In this document: positions 26,994 to 36,918 of the stretch, piece after piece
Layout of the letters: every line of letters begins with the position of its first letter
Numbering within the stretch: the first letter of the stretch is position 1
Source: Methanocellaceae archaeon UBA148
GTDB lineage: Archaea > Halobacteriota > UBA148
Length of the DNA: 64,000 nt
Assembly: GCA_002495885.1 (NCBI GenBank)
Contig: DAHG01000057.1
Span: 1 to 64,000 of the forward strand
Reading direction: 5' to 3'
The notes under the pieces: model-generated
Told to the model about the DNA's origin: nothing
What the model saw: only the letters and a program-made list of their open reading frames with translations
Database searches by the model: none
Position numbers and translations under genes: made by a program

Positions 26994-28040
26994 ATGATCA
27001 CAATGGGACCATTTTTGCCGAGGTTAATTGCATGGGAACTCACTGGCGCTTGTAATCTGAAATGTGTACATTGCAGAGCCTCTGCTACAAAAGAACGTGA
27101 TGAGAATGAACTCTCTACAGAGGAGGCAAGGCACCTCATCGATGACATAACGAAATTTGCCGATCCGATATTGATTCTCAGTGGCGGTGAACCGTTGCTC
27201 AGGGAAGACGTATATGAGATTGCAGAATATGGAACTGATAACGGGATGCGAGTGGTCCTGGCGACAAACGGGACGCTTCTCACCCCGGAAATAGCTACCA
27301 AATTGAAAAAGGCAGGAGTACAGCGTGTTAGCATCAGTTTAGATGGAGCGAGTGCTAAGGCGCATGATGATTTTAGGGGCACGCTCGGTGCGTTCGAAGG
27401 CGCATTAAGGGGCATAAATGTGCTCAAAGAGGCACATCTAAGTTTTCAGATCAATACGACCGTTACAAAGCGTAATCTGGGGGAAATACCAAAGATTTTG
27501 GACTTATCTTTGGAACTGGGGGCGGACGCCTTGCACGTCTTTTTGTTTGTACCCGTTGGTAGGGGAAAGGCGATCGAGGGAGATGCAATCCTGCCAGAGG
27601 AATATGAGCGCGTGTTAAGCTGGCTCTGTGATATGCAAGGGAAAGTACAGCTACAGCTGAAAGCCACATGCGCTCCGCACTACTTCAGGATCATGCATCA
27701 AAGATCGAGGAGAGCAGAAAAGGCAAGTGGGCTTTCGATGATGACCAGGGGGTGTCTAGCTGGCACCGGATTCTGCTTCATCTCGAAAACGGGCGAGGTA
27801 TACCCTTGTGGTTACTTACCTGTGCTAGCGGGAAGTATCAGGGAGCAATCGTTCGAACAAATTTGGCATCAATCAAGAGTTTTCAAAGACCTGAGGGACT
27901 TTAACAAATTAAAGGGCAAATGCGGCATCTGTGAATTCGAAAGGGTTTGTGGCGGTTGTAGAGCAAGGGCGTATGCTGCCACTGGTGATTATATGGCGGA
28001 GGAGCCGTGCTGTATATATCAACCGAGGAATTTGCTATGA
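26994..28040 (+). CDS. ahbD: Heme synthase AhbD (Fe-coproporphyrin III decarboxylase)
   Basis: Radical SAM enzyme that oxidatively decarboxylates the two propionates of Fe-coproporphyrin III to vinyl groups, the last step of siroheme-dependent heme b synthesis. The 348-aa protein begins FLPRLIAWELTGACNLKCVHC, the AhbD-type start with CxxxCxxC. It has LILSGGEPLLRED, KATCAPHYFRIMHQRS, and a C-terminal SPASM part with CLAGTGF, CGICEFERVCGGCRARAYA and CCIYQP for a second 4Fe-4S cluster. The 35577 gene is the AhbC-type relative. Its stop overlaps the ahbA start (ATGA). Confidence 0.88.
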   Translation: MITMGPFLPRLIAWELTGACNLKCVHCRASATKERDENELSTEEARHLIDDITKFADPILILSGGEPLLREDVYEIAEYGTDNGMRVVLATNGTLLTPEIATKLKKAGVQRVSISLDGASAKAHDDFRGTLGAFEGALRGINVLKEAHLSFQINTTVTKRNLGEIPKILDLSLELGADALHVFLFVPVGRGKAIEGDAILPEEYERVLSWLCDMQGKVQLQLKATCAPHYFRIMHQRSRRAEKASGLSMMTRGCLAGTGFCFISKTGEVYPCGYLPVLAGSIREQSFEQIWHQSRVFKDLRDFNKLKGKCGICEFERVCGGCRARAYAATGDYMAEEPCCIYQPRNLL

Positions 28041-28486
28041 GGCTTGATACCCTCGATAAAAGTCTCCTGAACATATTGCAAGATGAATTGCCGCTCGTAT
28101 CTCAACCTTTTGAGGAGTTGGGCAAGAGACTTGGAATCAGCGAAGAAGACGTCATATCGCGTGTCAAAAGACTTCTGGAAGAAGGTGTAATCAGACGCAT
28201 AGGACCCATCATCGATATAAAGAAATTGGGTGGTGTTAGCACTTTAGTGGCGATGAGCGTGCCCTCCGAAAGGATAAATGGAACAGCAGCCATAATCAAT
28301 GAATATCCAGAGGTAACACATAACTATCTGCGCTCCCACAGATACAATGTCTGGTTTGTCATCTCTGCACGCAGCAAAGAGAGGTTGGAAGAAATACTAG
28401 CGGAAATAAAAAAGCTTGGCTACGAAACCATCGATCTTCCTGCAACAAAAATGTTCAAGATAAGGGTAAAATTCGATATGAAGTGA
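28037..28486 (+). CDS. ahbA: Siroheme decarboxylase subunit AhbA
   Basis: 149-aa AsnC/Lrp-type protein. AhbA and AhbB form the siroheme decarboxylase that removes two acetate carboxyls to give 12,18-didecarboxysiroheme. The start ATG 28037 overlaps the ahbD stop. The N-terminal helix-turn-helix contains LLNILQDELPLVSQPFEELG. The core has GVIRRIGPIIDIKKLGG and THNYLRSHRYNVWFVI with the heme-binding His positions. It ends in LPATKMFKIRVKF. A and B are assigned by their C-terminal motifs and could be swapped. Confidence 0.8.
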   Translation: MRLDTLDKSLLNILQDELPLVSQPFEELGKRLGISEEDVISRVKRLLEEGVIRRIGPIIDIKKLGGVSTLVAMSVPSERINGTAAIINEYPEVTHNYLRSHRYNVWFVISARSKERLEEILAEIKKLGYETIDLPATKMFKIRVKFDMK

Positions 28487-28490
28487 TTCT

Positions 28491-28952
28491 ATGGACGATA
28501 TGGATGTAAAATTGCTCAAGTTCACGCAAGATGGAATTCCACTAATACCCAGACCATTTGCTGAGATAGCTAAGTCACTAGGAATTTTGGAGGAAGAGGT
28601 CACAACCCGACTTAAAAAATTGAGGGATACGGGCATCATTCATAGGTTTGGCGCATCCATTGCGCATAGGAAGGTTGGCATTGTTGCAAACGCGATGTGC
28701 GTTTGGGCTGTACCTTCAAAAAGAGTGGATGAAGTAGGAAGGATCATCGCATCTTTCGATGAGGTTACGCATTGCTATGAACGTTTGCGATCCGGTAAAT
28801 GGAGATACAATGTATTTGCGATGGTGCATGGACATGATAAAGAGGAGTGCAAGGTCATAGCAGAGCGCATAGCTGAGGCGACTGGCATATACGATTATGA
28901 GATGTTGTTTAGCGAACGAGAACTCAAAAAGGTGGGACTTCGAATTGAGTAA
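28491..28952 (+). CDS. ahbB: Siroheme decarboxylase subunit AhbB
   Basis: 153 aa, partner of AhbA and paralogous to it: LLKFTQDGIPLIPRPFAEIAK, TGIIHRFGASIAHRKVG, then THCYERLRSGKWRYNVFAMV. The MVHGHDKEEC and ELKKVGLRIE segments are typical of AhbB rather than AhbA. It starts 4 bases after ahbA and runs into the precorrin-2 dehydrogenase gene with an 8-base overlap, so all are probably translated from one message. Confidence 0.8.
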   Translation: MDDMDVKLLKFTQDGIPLIPRPFAEIAKSLGILEEEVTTRLKKLRDTGIIHRFGASIAHRKVGIVANAMCVWAVPSKRVDEVGRIIASFDEVTHCYERLRSGKWRYNVFAMVHGHDKEECKVIAERIAEATGIYDYEMLFSERELKKVGLRIE

Positions 28953-29580
28953 GCTGCTTCCATTGATCATCGATCTCGAGAGCAAAAAAATCATCATATT
29001 TGGTGGTGGGCTTGTGGGTGAAAGAAAGGCGAAGCTGTTCCAAGGTGCAGATCTTACCGTGGTAAGTAAGGATTTCACTTCAACGCTATGCCAATTAAAA
29101 GACGAAGGGCACATCCAATTGATTGAGAGCGATCTCGGAGACATAAAAATCGAGTCCATCATCGAGGATGCATTTATGGTCGTTCCTGCTACCGACGACT
29201 TGGCGTTGAATTCGAAGATCACAGCGATGGCAAAGAAGCACAAGATACTGGTGAACTCTGTGGACGGAGTGGATGACATCATCGTTCCCTCTGTCCTCAA
29301 GCGAGGAGATATTATGATCGGCATCTCGACGTTGGGTAAAAGCCCTGTAATGTCAAAGTTCATCAGAAAGAAATTAGAGCACATCATAGATGAGAAATAT
29401 GCAGAGATGGTCAGGCTCCAGTGCGAGATTAGGGCGCTATTGAAGCAGCAAGTCAAGGACCATAAGCTCAGAAAAAGAATTCTATTGAGCATTCTATTCG
29501 ATGAGGAGATATGGCAGAACATGGATGACTATGATAAAGCTCGCGACTTGGCAATATCCAAATGGATCGACAGGGCTTGA
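28945..29580 (+). CDS. Precorrin-2 dehydrogenase / siroheme synthase N-terminal-type protein
   Basis: About 211 aa, related to the N-terminal part of CysG and to Met8. It oxidises precorrin-2 to sirohydrochlorin with NAD, and some members also insert iron. The dinucleotide fold reads IIIFGGGLVGERKAKLF near residues 14-30, followed by VVPATDDLALN and NSVDGVDD, then the dimerisation segment IGISTLGKSPVMSKFIRKK. The start TTG 28945 gives the normal N-terminus MSKLLPLIIDLESKK and overlaps the ahbB stop. No separate ferrochelatase gene (cbiX/sirB) is in the window. Confidence 0.85.
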   Translation: MSKLLPLIIDLESKKIIIFGGGLVGERKAKLFQGADLTVVSKDFTSTLCQLKDEGHIQLIESDLGDIKIESIIEDAFMVVPATDDLALNSKITAMAKKHKILVNSVDGVDDIIVPSVLKRGDIMIGISTLGKSPVMSKFIRKKLEHIIDEKYAEMVRLQCEIRALLKQQVKDHKLRKRILLSILFDEEIWQNMDDYDKARDLAISKWIDRA

Positions 29581-29707
29581 AGGTGATTGAGACTCTCGGT
29601 TGAGAAAGGAGGGCTTTTTCAGTCTACTTGGACCCAAAGGCGTTTGCAAGACCGCTGTTAGCCGAGCGAAAAACGCTTAAGTCAATTGTGCTGTAATAAG
29701 TGATGCG

Positions 29708-30937
29708 ATGCCAGAAATATCCAGCATGGCAATCACTCATGAATGGGCGAGCATAGAAGATATTGAGCATGCAAGAGCAGAAAATCTTGAGGACACGCTG
29801 AAGGAGATATTCTCTCTTGATGGTATTGATGAATGCGTAGCACTTCAAACGTGTAATAGAGTCGAAATCTACATCATCTCTTCTAATGGCAATCTGTTGC
29901 TTAGAGAATATCTCAAACAAAAAAACATCCGGGAGAACATCATCAGATTCTATGGCCATGAGGAGTCGCTTCGACACCTGCTTAGGCTTGCAACAGGCCT
30001 TGAGTCAATGATTATCGGCGAGAATCAAATCCTTGGACAAATCAAGGATGCGTTCAGTCTGGCAAAAAAGGTTGGCACGGTTGGCAAAAATCTGGATATG
30101 GCTTTCAGCAAGTCTATCAGCGTTGGTAAAAGGGCAAGGACAGAAAGTAACATCAATGTAGGGGCAGTTTCTATAGGTTCCGCTGCAGTTGAGTTGGCTG
30201 AGCAGATTCTTGGTGGTTTGGAAGATAAAACGGTCACGGTCATCGGTGCGGGTGAGATGGGCTCTTTGGTGGCAAGAGCACTATCGCAGAGAAATCTTCA
30301 TTCGATCTTCGTCTCGAGTCGAATGCATGAGAATGCGTTGGAGTTAGCCAGAGAATTGGGTGGTAAGGCCATACATTTTGAGGAGATCGCGAAATACCTC
30401 CCTCAATCGGATGTTATCATTAGCGCAACCGCAGCTCCACATTTCATCATCACGACAAAAATGATGCGAGAGGTTGCCTTGGATAAAAAGATACTTATCA
30501 TAGACATCGCAACTCCTAGGGACATAGAGGAATCTGTGGCAGAGATTCCAAACATCGAGTTGTACAATATTGACTCTCTGAGAAGCATAAGGGACGAAAA
30601 TCTGGAAAAACGGAAAGCTGAAGCTGTAAAGGTCGAAAGGATTATCGAGGAAGAACTCAAATTGTTGGAAAAATGCTACAAGCGGCAAAGAGCCGATGAA
30701 GTTATCTCCTCATTATATTCTCAGGTTGAGACGATCAGAATCCAAGAGCAAAAGAGGGCAATCAATAGGCTGAGATTCATCAGAGAGTTGAACAAGGACC
30801 AAATTGAGATCATAGATGATCTGACTGCCTCGCTGGTGAAAAAGATGCTTGCCCAGCCAACGAAAAAACTTAGAGAAGAAGCAGAAAACGGAAAAGAGGA
30901 TTTTCTGCGATCCGTCTCCGAATTGTTCAGGCTGTGA
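29708..30937 (+). CDS. hemA: Glutamyl-tRNA reductase
   Basis: First enzyme of C5-pathway tetrapyrrole synthesis: reduces glutamyl-tRNA to glutamate 1-semialdehyde with NADPH. The 409-aa protein has the catalytic Cys C49 in ALQTCNRVEIYI, then GLESMIIGENQILGQIKDAF, the NADPH domain VTVIGAGEMGSLVARAL and the C-terminal dimerisation helix. A 127-base gap separates it from the previous gene, so a second promoter is likely here. It is the first of seven tightly spaced genes. Confidence 0.95.
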   Translation: MPEISSMAITHEWASIEDIEHARAENLEDTLKEIFSLDGIDECVALQTCNRVEIYIISSNGNLLLREYLKQKNIRENIIRFYGHEESLRHLLRLATGLESMIIGENQILGQIKDAFSLAKKVGTVGKNLDMAFSKSISVGKRARTESNINVGAVSIGSAAVELAEQILGGLEDKTVTVIGAGEMGSLVARALSQRNLHSIFVSSRMHENALELARELGGKAIHFEEIAKYLPQSDVIISATAAPHFIITTKMMREVALDKKILIIDIATPRDIEESVAEIPNIELYNIDSLRSIRDENLEKRKAEAVKVERIIEEELKLLEKCYKRQRADEVISSLYSQVETIRIQEQKRAINRLRFIRELNKDQIEIIDDLTASLVKKMLAQPTKKLREEAENGKEDFLRSVSELFRL

Positions 30938-30951
30938 GGTGAAAAGAAAAC

Positions 30952-31914
30952 ATGTTCCCTGACTTTAGAATGCGACGGTTGCGCCAGACCAAGGTGCGTG
31001 CTATGGTGAGAGAAACATCTCTAACAACGAGGGATCTGATATGCCCCCTGTTCGTGGATGAAAGAAGTACTAGGCCAGCGCCGATCAAATCCATGCCGGG
31101 GCAGTTTCGTTTCCCCATAGCTAGCATAGCGGATGAAGTTAGAGCTGTATCTGACCTTGACATTCCTGCCGTCATCTTATTTGGCATTCCGTCCCACAAA
31201 GATGAAATCGGAAGTTCAGCATACGATCCAGATGGCATCATCCAGAGAGCGATACGAGCGATCAAGGATGAAGTGGATGTTGTTGTGATCACAGACGTCT
31301 GCCTCTGTGAGTACATGACGCACGGTCATTGTGGTGTCGTTGAGAATGACAAAGTCTTGAACGATCCGACGTTGGACATTCTTGCAAAGACTGCAGTCAG
31401 TCATGCAGAAGCAGGGGCAGATATCGTAGCTCCAAGCGGGATGATGGATGGAATGGTCGATGCGATAAGAACTGCCTTGGATGATGATGGTTTTTCTGAT
31501 ACGATCATAATGTCCTATGCAGTGAAGTACGACTCCGCTTTCTACGCTCCCTTCAGGGAGGCAGCCGAATCAGGATGTGCGTTTGGCGACAGAGCCACAT
31601 ATCAAATGGATCCTGCCAATTCTGATGAGGCACTGAGAGAAGTGTCATTGGACCTACAAGAGGGTGCAGATATCATACTGATCAAACCAGCACTGCCATA
31701 TCTGGACATAATATATAGGGTCAAGACAGAGTTTGGTATTCCATTGGCGGCTTATAACGTCAGCGGCGAGTATGCAATGGTCAAGGCTGCCGCAGAAAAG
31801 GGTTGGCTGGATGAAAAGACAGCTGTTATGGAGTCCCTGTTGGCAGTCAGAAGGGCTGGCGCCGATCTGATCCTAACGTATTTTGCCAAAGAGATTGCGG
31901 AGTGGCTCAGATGA
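30952..31914 (+). CDS. hemB: Porphobilinogen synthase (5-aminolevulinate dehydratase)
   Basis: Condenses two 5-aminolevulinates to porphobilinogen. 320 aa. The metal loop [15 protein letters not shown] carries three Cys, so the enzyme is of the zinc type. Schiff-base lysines lie in [16 protein letters not shown] and [11 protein letters not shown]. The stop overlaps hemL (ATGA). GAGGTG at 30936-30941 precedes the ATG. Confidence 0.95.
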   Translation: MFPDFRMRRLRQTKVRAMVRETSLTTRDLICPLFVDERSTRPAPIKSMPGQFRFPIASIADEVRAVSDLDIPAVILFGIPSHKDEIGSSAYDPDGIIQRAIRAIKDEVDVVVITDVCLCEYMTHGHCGVVENDKVLNDPTLDILAKTAVSHAEAGADIVAPSGMMDGMVDAIRTALDDDGFSDTIIMSYAVKYDSAFYAPFREAAESGCAFGDRATYQMDPANSDEALREVSLDLQEGADIILIKPALPYLDIIYRVKTEFGIPLAAYNVSGEYAMVKAAAEKGWLDEKTAVMESLLAVRRAGADLILTYFAKEIAEWLR

Positions 31915-33167
31915 GCTCGGAAGAATTCTTCAATGAGGCCAGAGAACTTCTCCCTGGGGGGGTGAGTTCTCCTGTTCGGGCCATAAAGCCGTATCCTTTC
32001 TATACCGCTTTTGCGAGGGGCTCAAAGATATTTGATGTGGACGGAAATGAATATGTGGATTATTGTATGGCATATGGCCCCCTGATCCTCGGGCATAATC
32101 CTCCTGCTGTGAAGAGGGCCATAGTGCGCCAATTGGATAAGGGATGGATCTATGGGACGCCGATCGAGCAAGAGATATCTCTTGCCAAAGAGATAGTCAA
32201 GTACTATCCAAGCATCGACATGGTGCGTTTCGTCAATACTGGGACGGAAGCCACCATGGGCGCAATAAGGGCTGCACGTGGCTTCACAGGTAAAGACAAG
32301 ATCATAAAGATCGAGGGCGGATTTCATGGTGCACATGATGCCGTTCTAGTGAAAGCAGGATCTGGCGCCACATCTCTAGGAACTCCTGATTCATTGGGCA
32401 TTCCACCAGATTTCACAAAGCATACTCTGCAGGTTCCTTTCAATGATATAGAAGCGATGACCGATGCGACGGATGCATATCATCATAACATAGCTGCAGT
32501 CATACTGGAACCCGTGATGGGCAATGTAGGTCCGATTTTACCAGAAGAGGGGTATCTACAAGAGATACGCACCTTGACAAAAGAAAACGACATCGTACTC
32601 ATATTCGACGAGGTCATCACAGGCTTTCGACTGGGGATGGGGGGCGCCCAAGAATGGTATGGCATCACGCCAGACATGACCGCACTGGGTAAAATTCTAG
32701 GGGGCGGTCTTCCCATAGGCGTCGTCGGCGGAAAAAAAGAGATCATGGAAAACATATCGCCAGCAGGTAAAGTCTATCAGGCTGGAACCTTCAATGGCAA
32801 TCCTGTTTCACTTACGGCTGGCTTGGCGACGATAGAGGTGCTACATAGAAAAAAAATCCATCAAAAGGTGAATTCGATGGGAGATGAACTACGTGCTAGG
32901 TTGCGTGATATCGTAGATGATCATGGACTTGGCTATACGGTTGCTGGCATCGGATCCATTTTCAAGATTTTTTTTGGAGACGAGGTGCATAACTATCAAG
33001 ATGCACTTAAGTGTGACAGTAAAGCCCATCTTGGGTTTTTTGGTCGAATGCTTAAGAGCGGGGTGTTTCTCCCCCCCTCCCAGTTTGAGAGCAATTTTCT
33101 TTCCTCTGCCCATTCAACAGGCGACATCGAGAAAACGATCAATGCATATGAGGCAAACCTAGCATGA
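31911..33167 (+). CDS. hemL: Glutamate-1-semialdehyde 2,1-aminomutase
   Basis: PLP enzyme turning glutamate 1-semialdehyde into 5-aminolevulinate. 418 aa from ATG 31911, which overlaps the hemB stop. Signatures are [35 protein letters not shown] and the PLP lysine K261 in [14 protein letters not shown]. Ends in an ATGA overlap with hemC. Confidence 0.95.
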   Translation: MSSEEFFNEARELLPGGVSSPVRAIKPYPFYTAFARGSKIFDVDGNEYVDYCMAYGPLILGHNPPAVKRAIVRQLDKGWIYGTPIEQEISLAKEIVKYYPSIDMVRFVNTGTEATMGAIRAARGFTGKDKIIKIEGGFHGAHDAVLVKAGSGATSLGTPDSLGIPPDFTKHTLQVPFNDIEAMTDATDAYHHNIAAVILEPVMGNVGPILPEEGYLQEIRTLTKENDIVLIFDEVITGFRLGMGGAQEWYGITPDMTALGKILGGGLPIGVVGGKKEIMENISPAGKVYQAGTFNGNPVSLTAGLATIEVLHRKKIHQKVNSMGDELRARLRDIVDDHGLGYTVAGIGSIFKIFFGDEVHNYQDALKCDSKAHLGFFGRMLKSGVFLPPSQFESNFLSSAHSTGDIEKTINAYEANLA

Positions 33168-34057
33168 TAATCGGATCCAGGGGCAGTGCACTTGCACTAG
33201 CGCAGACAGAGATTGTGCGTGCATTGCTACGGAAAAAAGGAATCGAATCCGATATAAGGATCGTCAAGACAACCGGTGATACCTTTGCTGACCGTCCATT
33301 GCGAGAGTTCTCTGGTTTGGGCGTCTTCATCAGAGAGATCGATGAGATGATGCTGGAAGGGGAAATAGATGCAGCCGTGCATAGCATGAAGGACCTGCCG
33401 ACTGAACGACCAAAAGAGCTGGTCGTGGCTGCTGTTTTACGCCGCAGCTCACCTTATGATGCGCTGGTCAGCGATTACGAACTCGATGAGCTACCAAGAG
33501 GTGCAGTTATAGGCACATCTAGCATGAGACGCAGAGCACAATTGCTTCGGCTCAGATCCGATTTGGTCATTCAGAACATCAGAGGAAACGTGGATACCAG
33601 GCTGCGAAAATTGCGACAAGGAGACTATGATGCGATCATCGTGGCGGAGGCAGCCCTCGATAGGCTGAACCTCCCGGTAGAGGTGAAACGTCTTCCATTT
33701 ATACCTTCTGCCAACCAAGGGGCAATAGCTGTGGTGACAAAAAAAGACACAGATGCAGAGGAATGCATTCGCGTACTCGATCACAGATCATCCAGGATAG
33801 AGACTGAAGTGGAGCGCACCATCCTCAAAGTTCTAGGTGGTGGCTGCATCGTTCCAATGGGTATCTTGGCGCAAGCCAACGATGAAATCACCGTTCAAGC
33901 AGAAGTTCTTTCGCCTGATGGAGATCAATATGTATCTATCAAACGTTCGATCCAAGTCGGCAACTATGGCTCGGCTGCTGTTGAAATAGGAACTGAACTG
34001 AAAAATAAGGGTGGGACGGAATTAATTGAAGAAACCATCAAAAGGATGCGAGGGTAG
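33164..34057 (+). CDS. hemC: Hydroxymethylbilane synthase (porphobilinogen deaminase)
   Basis: Polymerises four porphobilinogens to hydroxymethylbilane. 297 aa. It starts [13 protein letters not shown], has HSMKDLPT and [10 protein letters not shown], and the dipyrromethane cofactor Cys is C228 in [11 protein letters not shown]. The start overlaps hemL by 4 bases. The 3' end overlaps cobA by 32 bases. Confidence 0.95.
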   Translation: MIIGSRGSALALAQTEIVRALLRKKGIESDIRIVKTTGDTFADRPLREFSGLGVFIREIDEMMLEGEIDAAVHSMKDLPTERPKELVVAAVLRRSSPYDALVSDYELDELPRGAVIGTSSMRRRAQLLRLRSDLVIQNIRGNVDTRLRKLRQGDYDAIIVAEAALDRLNLPVEVKRLPFIPSANQGAIAVVTKKDTDAEECIRVLDHRSSRIETEVERTILKVLGGGCIVPMGILAQANDEITVQAEVLSPDGDQYVSIKRSIQVGNYGSAAVEIGTELKNKGGTELIEETIKRMRG

Positions 34058-34781
34058 GGTTTATCTGGTCGGTGCTGGACCAGGCGACCCCGAATTGCTC
34101 ACGAAAAAAGCGGAACAAATCCTCAAAGAAGCTGATGTTATCCTGTACGATCAATTGGTCGGAGACAAAATAATCAAATCACTCCCTGCTGGAGCGAAGT
34201 TAATCGATGTTGGCAAACATGCACACCTTCATAAGTTCGAACAGGATGAGATAAATCAGATGCTAATCAAATATGCCAGAGAAGGTCATATGGTCGTGAG
34301 ACTCAAGGGTGGGGACCCCTATCTGTTTGGTAGGGGGGGAGAAGAAGCGGAGGCACTGGCTGCATCTGGGATGGAAGTTGTGATCGTTCCTGGCATCACA
34401 TCTGCCATGGCTGCACCTGCTTATGCTGGCATTCCACTAACACATCGCGATTATGCATCGATGGTGACGTTTATCACCGGACATGAATCAGCGAAGGAAG
34501 CATTGGCGATAGATTGGGGGCTGCTGGCAAAACTGAAGGGAACGCTTGTAATCTTGATGGGCGTGAAAAATCTTCAGCGCAATGTAGATAAGTTGTTAAA
34601 AAATGGCAAGAACCCGAAGACGCCAGTTGCTTTGATCGAGCGAGGTACAACGGAAGAGCAGAGAATTGCGGTGGGGACCTTAGGTGATATCGTCGATATT
34701 GCGAAAAAGGTAGGTGTAAAATCACCCGCGGTTATGGTCATCGGCGACGTCGTCAAGCTACGACGCAAGAGGATAGAATGA
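34026..34781 (+). CDS. cobA: Uroporphyrinogen-III C-methyltransferase
   Basis: SAM-dependent enzyme methylating uroporphyrinogen III at C2 and C7 to precorrin-2, the branch point to siroheme, heme (by the Ahb route), F430 and cobamides. 251 aa with VYLVGAGPGDPELLTKKA, the SAM loop VVRLKGGDPYLFGRGGEEAEA and VPGITSAMAAPAYAGIPLTHR. The start is TTG 34026 inside hemC; no other start codon precedes the conserved N-terminus. It overlaps hemD by 4 bases. Confidence 0.94.
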   Translation: MKKPSKGCEGRVYLVGAGPGDPELLTKKAEQILKEADVILYDQLVGDKIIKSLPAGAKLIDVGKHAHLHKFEQDEINQMLIKYAREGHMVVRLKGGDPYLFGRGGEEAEALAASGMEVVIVPGITSAMAAPAYAGIPLTHRDYASMVTFITGHESAKEALAIDWGLLAKLKGTLVILMGVKNLQRNVDKLLKNGKNPKTPVALIERGTTEEQRIAVGTLGDIVDIAKKVGVKSPAVMVIGDVVKLRRKRIE

Positions 34782-35575
34782 AGGTCATTGCAATCACACG
34801 CCCAAAAGAACATCTAGAGGGATCAGTTGAGCTAGCTAAATCCTATGGATATGAGGTGATTGCTGCTCCAATGATAGAGCTCCGAGAGAGGGACGATCCG
34901 GAGTTCGAAATCTTTGTCCAACACGTTTTGGGCGGCGAAGCAGATTATGTGATCTTTACCAGCACAAACGGGGTCCGATTTGCACTGAAAAAAGCATTGA
35001 AAGCCTTGAAAAAATCAAATTGCACCGAAAAATTCATTGATGCGCTCAACGAGTGCAAGATCATTGCGATCGGCCCTAGTACGCAACGAGAGCTGGAAAA
35101 ACATGGCATTGATGTAGATGGCATGCCGAGAACACACTCCTCCAGCGGAATCGTATCTATGCTGGCACCTTATGTCAAAGAAAAAAAGGTCGAAGTGGTG
35201 CGAAGCACACAAGGAAGCCAACTTCTAGTCAAAGGGCTACGAAAAAATGGCGCCTTTGTTCACGAAGTCCAAGTATATGAGATCATCTCACCGATGAATG
35301 GGGCCCCAAGACGATTGATAGGAGTAGCATTGAAAGGTGAGATTGATGTGTATACGTTCACTAGCACGATGACCGTGAAGAATTTCTTGACCATCGCAGA
35401 GGAACTAGGTGTAAGGCACGACATTATCGAAAAAATGAATGAGAGAACCATTGCTGCGATAGGAGAACCGACCGCAACTGCTCTTAAGAAAAATGGCGTC
35501 CATGTGGATGTGGTTCCCAAACGATTTACCTTTAAGGATATGTTGGATGAGATAAAAAAGGTTAGGGGATCATAA
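34778..35575 (+). CDS. hemD: Uroporphyrinogen-III synthase
   Basis: Cyclises hydroxymethylbilane with inversion of ring D. 265 aa. The family is poorly conserved, but ITRPKEHLEGSVELAKSYG, DYVIFTSTNGVRFALK, IGPSTQRELEKHGI and DVYTFTSTMTVKNFL are its recognisable landmarks. Position between cobA and ahbC supports the call. The stop is 1 base before the ahbC start. Confidence 0.9.
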   Translation: MKVIAITRPKEHLEGSVELAKSYGYEVIAAPMIELRERDDPEFEIFVQHVLGGEADYVIFTSTNGVRFALKKALKALKKSNCTEKFIDALNECKIIAIGPSTQRELEKHGIDVDGMPRTHSSSGIVSMLAPYVKEKKVEVVRSTQGSQLLVKGLRKNGAFVHEVQVYEIISPMNGAPRRLIGVALKGEIDVYTFTSTMTVKNFLTIAEELGVRHDIIEKMNERTIAAIGEPTATALKKNGVHVDVVPKRFTFKDMLDEIKKVRGS

Positions 35576-35576
35576 C

Positions 35577-36761
35577 GTGATCATATTCTCGAAGATCCTA
35601 GCAGACAAGGGAACGGTCTGGGACGCTCTACGAGCGAAAGAAATGGCTGCATCAAAGGCTCCCGACGATCTCATCAGATTCTCATCTGAGACCAAGCCCG
35701 TGGTGATGTGGAACATCACACGAGAGTGCAATCTTAGATGCGATCACTGCTACGCCAGTGCAGCGCCTGGTCCGCATCCCAATGAATTGACGCTGGTTGA
35801 AGGAATTCGATTTATTGATGAGCTCGCTGAGTTAGGGATTCCAATGCTCATCTTTACAGGAGGCGAGCCGATCGCGAGCAAGAATTTTTTTCCTTGGATC
35901 CATCACGCAAAAGATGTGGGGTTGCGCACCGCCATTTCGACGAATGGCACGTTGATCACGCCAGAGATCGCGCAAAAATTGAGGGATGCAGATATACGTT
36001 ATGTGGGCATCAGCATCGATGCAGCAACGCCGGAAATTCACGATAGATTTAGGGGAGTTCAAGGCGCCTGGAAGATGGCGATGGATGGACTAAAGAATGC
36101 GATGGGTGTTGGATTGCGAACGGGCTTCAGAATCACCGTCACCAGAGATAACTGGAATCAAGTGTCTGCGCTGCTGAATTTGGCGGTGCAAATGAATGTT
36201 CCTCGCTTTTGCCTGTATCATCTTGTGCCAACTGGCAGAGGTGAAAACATCGCAGTACGGGATATCACGAAGGCACAGAGGGTGGAAGTGCTCAGACATC
36301 TATATGATAAGGCCATCGAGCTAAGAGGTAAAGAGATCGAAATACTGACCACCGACTCGCCTATGGATGGCGTTTACATTTTAGAGAGACTCAAGAAAGA
36401 GGACCCAGAGCGCGTGGATGTTGTGAGGAAGTTGCTGAAGATCTCAGGGGGGTGTTCTATGGGGAATAAAGTTGCAAACGTCGATTACCTTGGCAATGTC
36501 AACCCATGTCATTTTACTCCTCACAAGACAGTAGGAAATCTTCGGAAGCAGACGTTTAACGAAATCTGGAATGAAAATCCGTGCGAATTACTGTGCAAAT
36601 TGCGCAGAAAAGAAGAGTTTCTAAAGGGCAAATGCGGCATCTGCGATTATAAGGACATATGCGGAGGTTGCAGGCAGAAGGCATGGTTTTTCAAGGATGA
36701 CTTCCTAGAAGAAGACCCCACGTGCATCTACAATCCAATGACGAAGAGGATTGAGACGTGA
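35577..36761 (+). CDS. ahbC: 12,18-didecarboxysiroheme deacetylase AhbC
   Basis: Radical SAM enzyme removing the two acetate groups of didecarboxysiroheme to give Fe-coproporphyrin III. 394 aa. The N-terminus runs ...DDLIRFSSETKPVVMWNITRE and leads into CNLRCDHC, the AhbC/NirJ1 form. TGGEPIASKNFF binds SAM. The C-terminal SPASM domain has CSMGNKVANVDYLGNVNPCHF, CGICDYKDICGGCRQKAW and CIYNP. GTG start. It is the last gene of the hemA-hemB-hemL-hemC-cobA-hemD-ahbC run. Confidence 0.88.
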   Translation: MIIFSKILADKGTVWDALRAKEMAASKAPDDLIRFSSETKPVVMWNITRECNLRCDHCYASAAPGPHPNELTLVEGIRFIDELAELGIPMLIFTGGEPIASKNFFPWIHHAKDVGLRTAISTNGTLITPEIAQKLRDADIRYVGISIDAATPEIHDRFRGVQGAWKMAMDGLKNAMGVGLRTGFRITVTRDNWNQVSALLNLAVQMNVPRFCLYHLVPTGRGENIAVRDITKAQRVEVLRHLYDKAIELRGKEIEILTTDSPMDGVYILERLKKEDPERVDVVRKLLKISGGCSMGNKVANVDYLGNVNPCHFTPHKTVGNLRKQTFNEIWNENPCELLCKLRRKEEFLKGKCGICDYKDICGGCRQKAWFFKDDFLEEDPTCIYNPMTKRIET

Positions 36762-36786
36762 GGGCGTTCTCATCAAACTTTTAAAA

Positions 36787-36817
36787 TAAAAATCGGAACT
36801 TTTAAGAAAATCCTCTT
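36787..36817. repeat. Short interspersed repeat copy 1 (AAAAATCGGAACTTTTAA)
   Basis: The sequence after ahbC closely matches 59183-59211 (AAAAATCGGAACTYTTAA, then a run ending near TCTCTT). Both copies lie after the 3' end of a plus-strand gene and next to a convergent minus-strand gene. A shared terminator or a small mobile remnant are both possible. Confidence 0.5.
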
Positions 36818-36918
36818 TCTTTCAAACGTTCTTGAACGTTAAAATTGGACATGTTGGAATTCAAATGACATCCTTTCAATTATACATCAACCAGTAGTTT
36901 ACATTAACTTCAGTTAAT

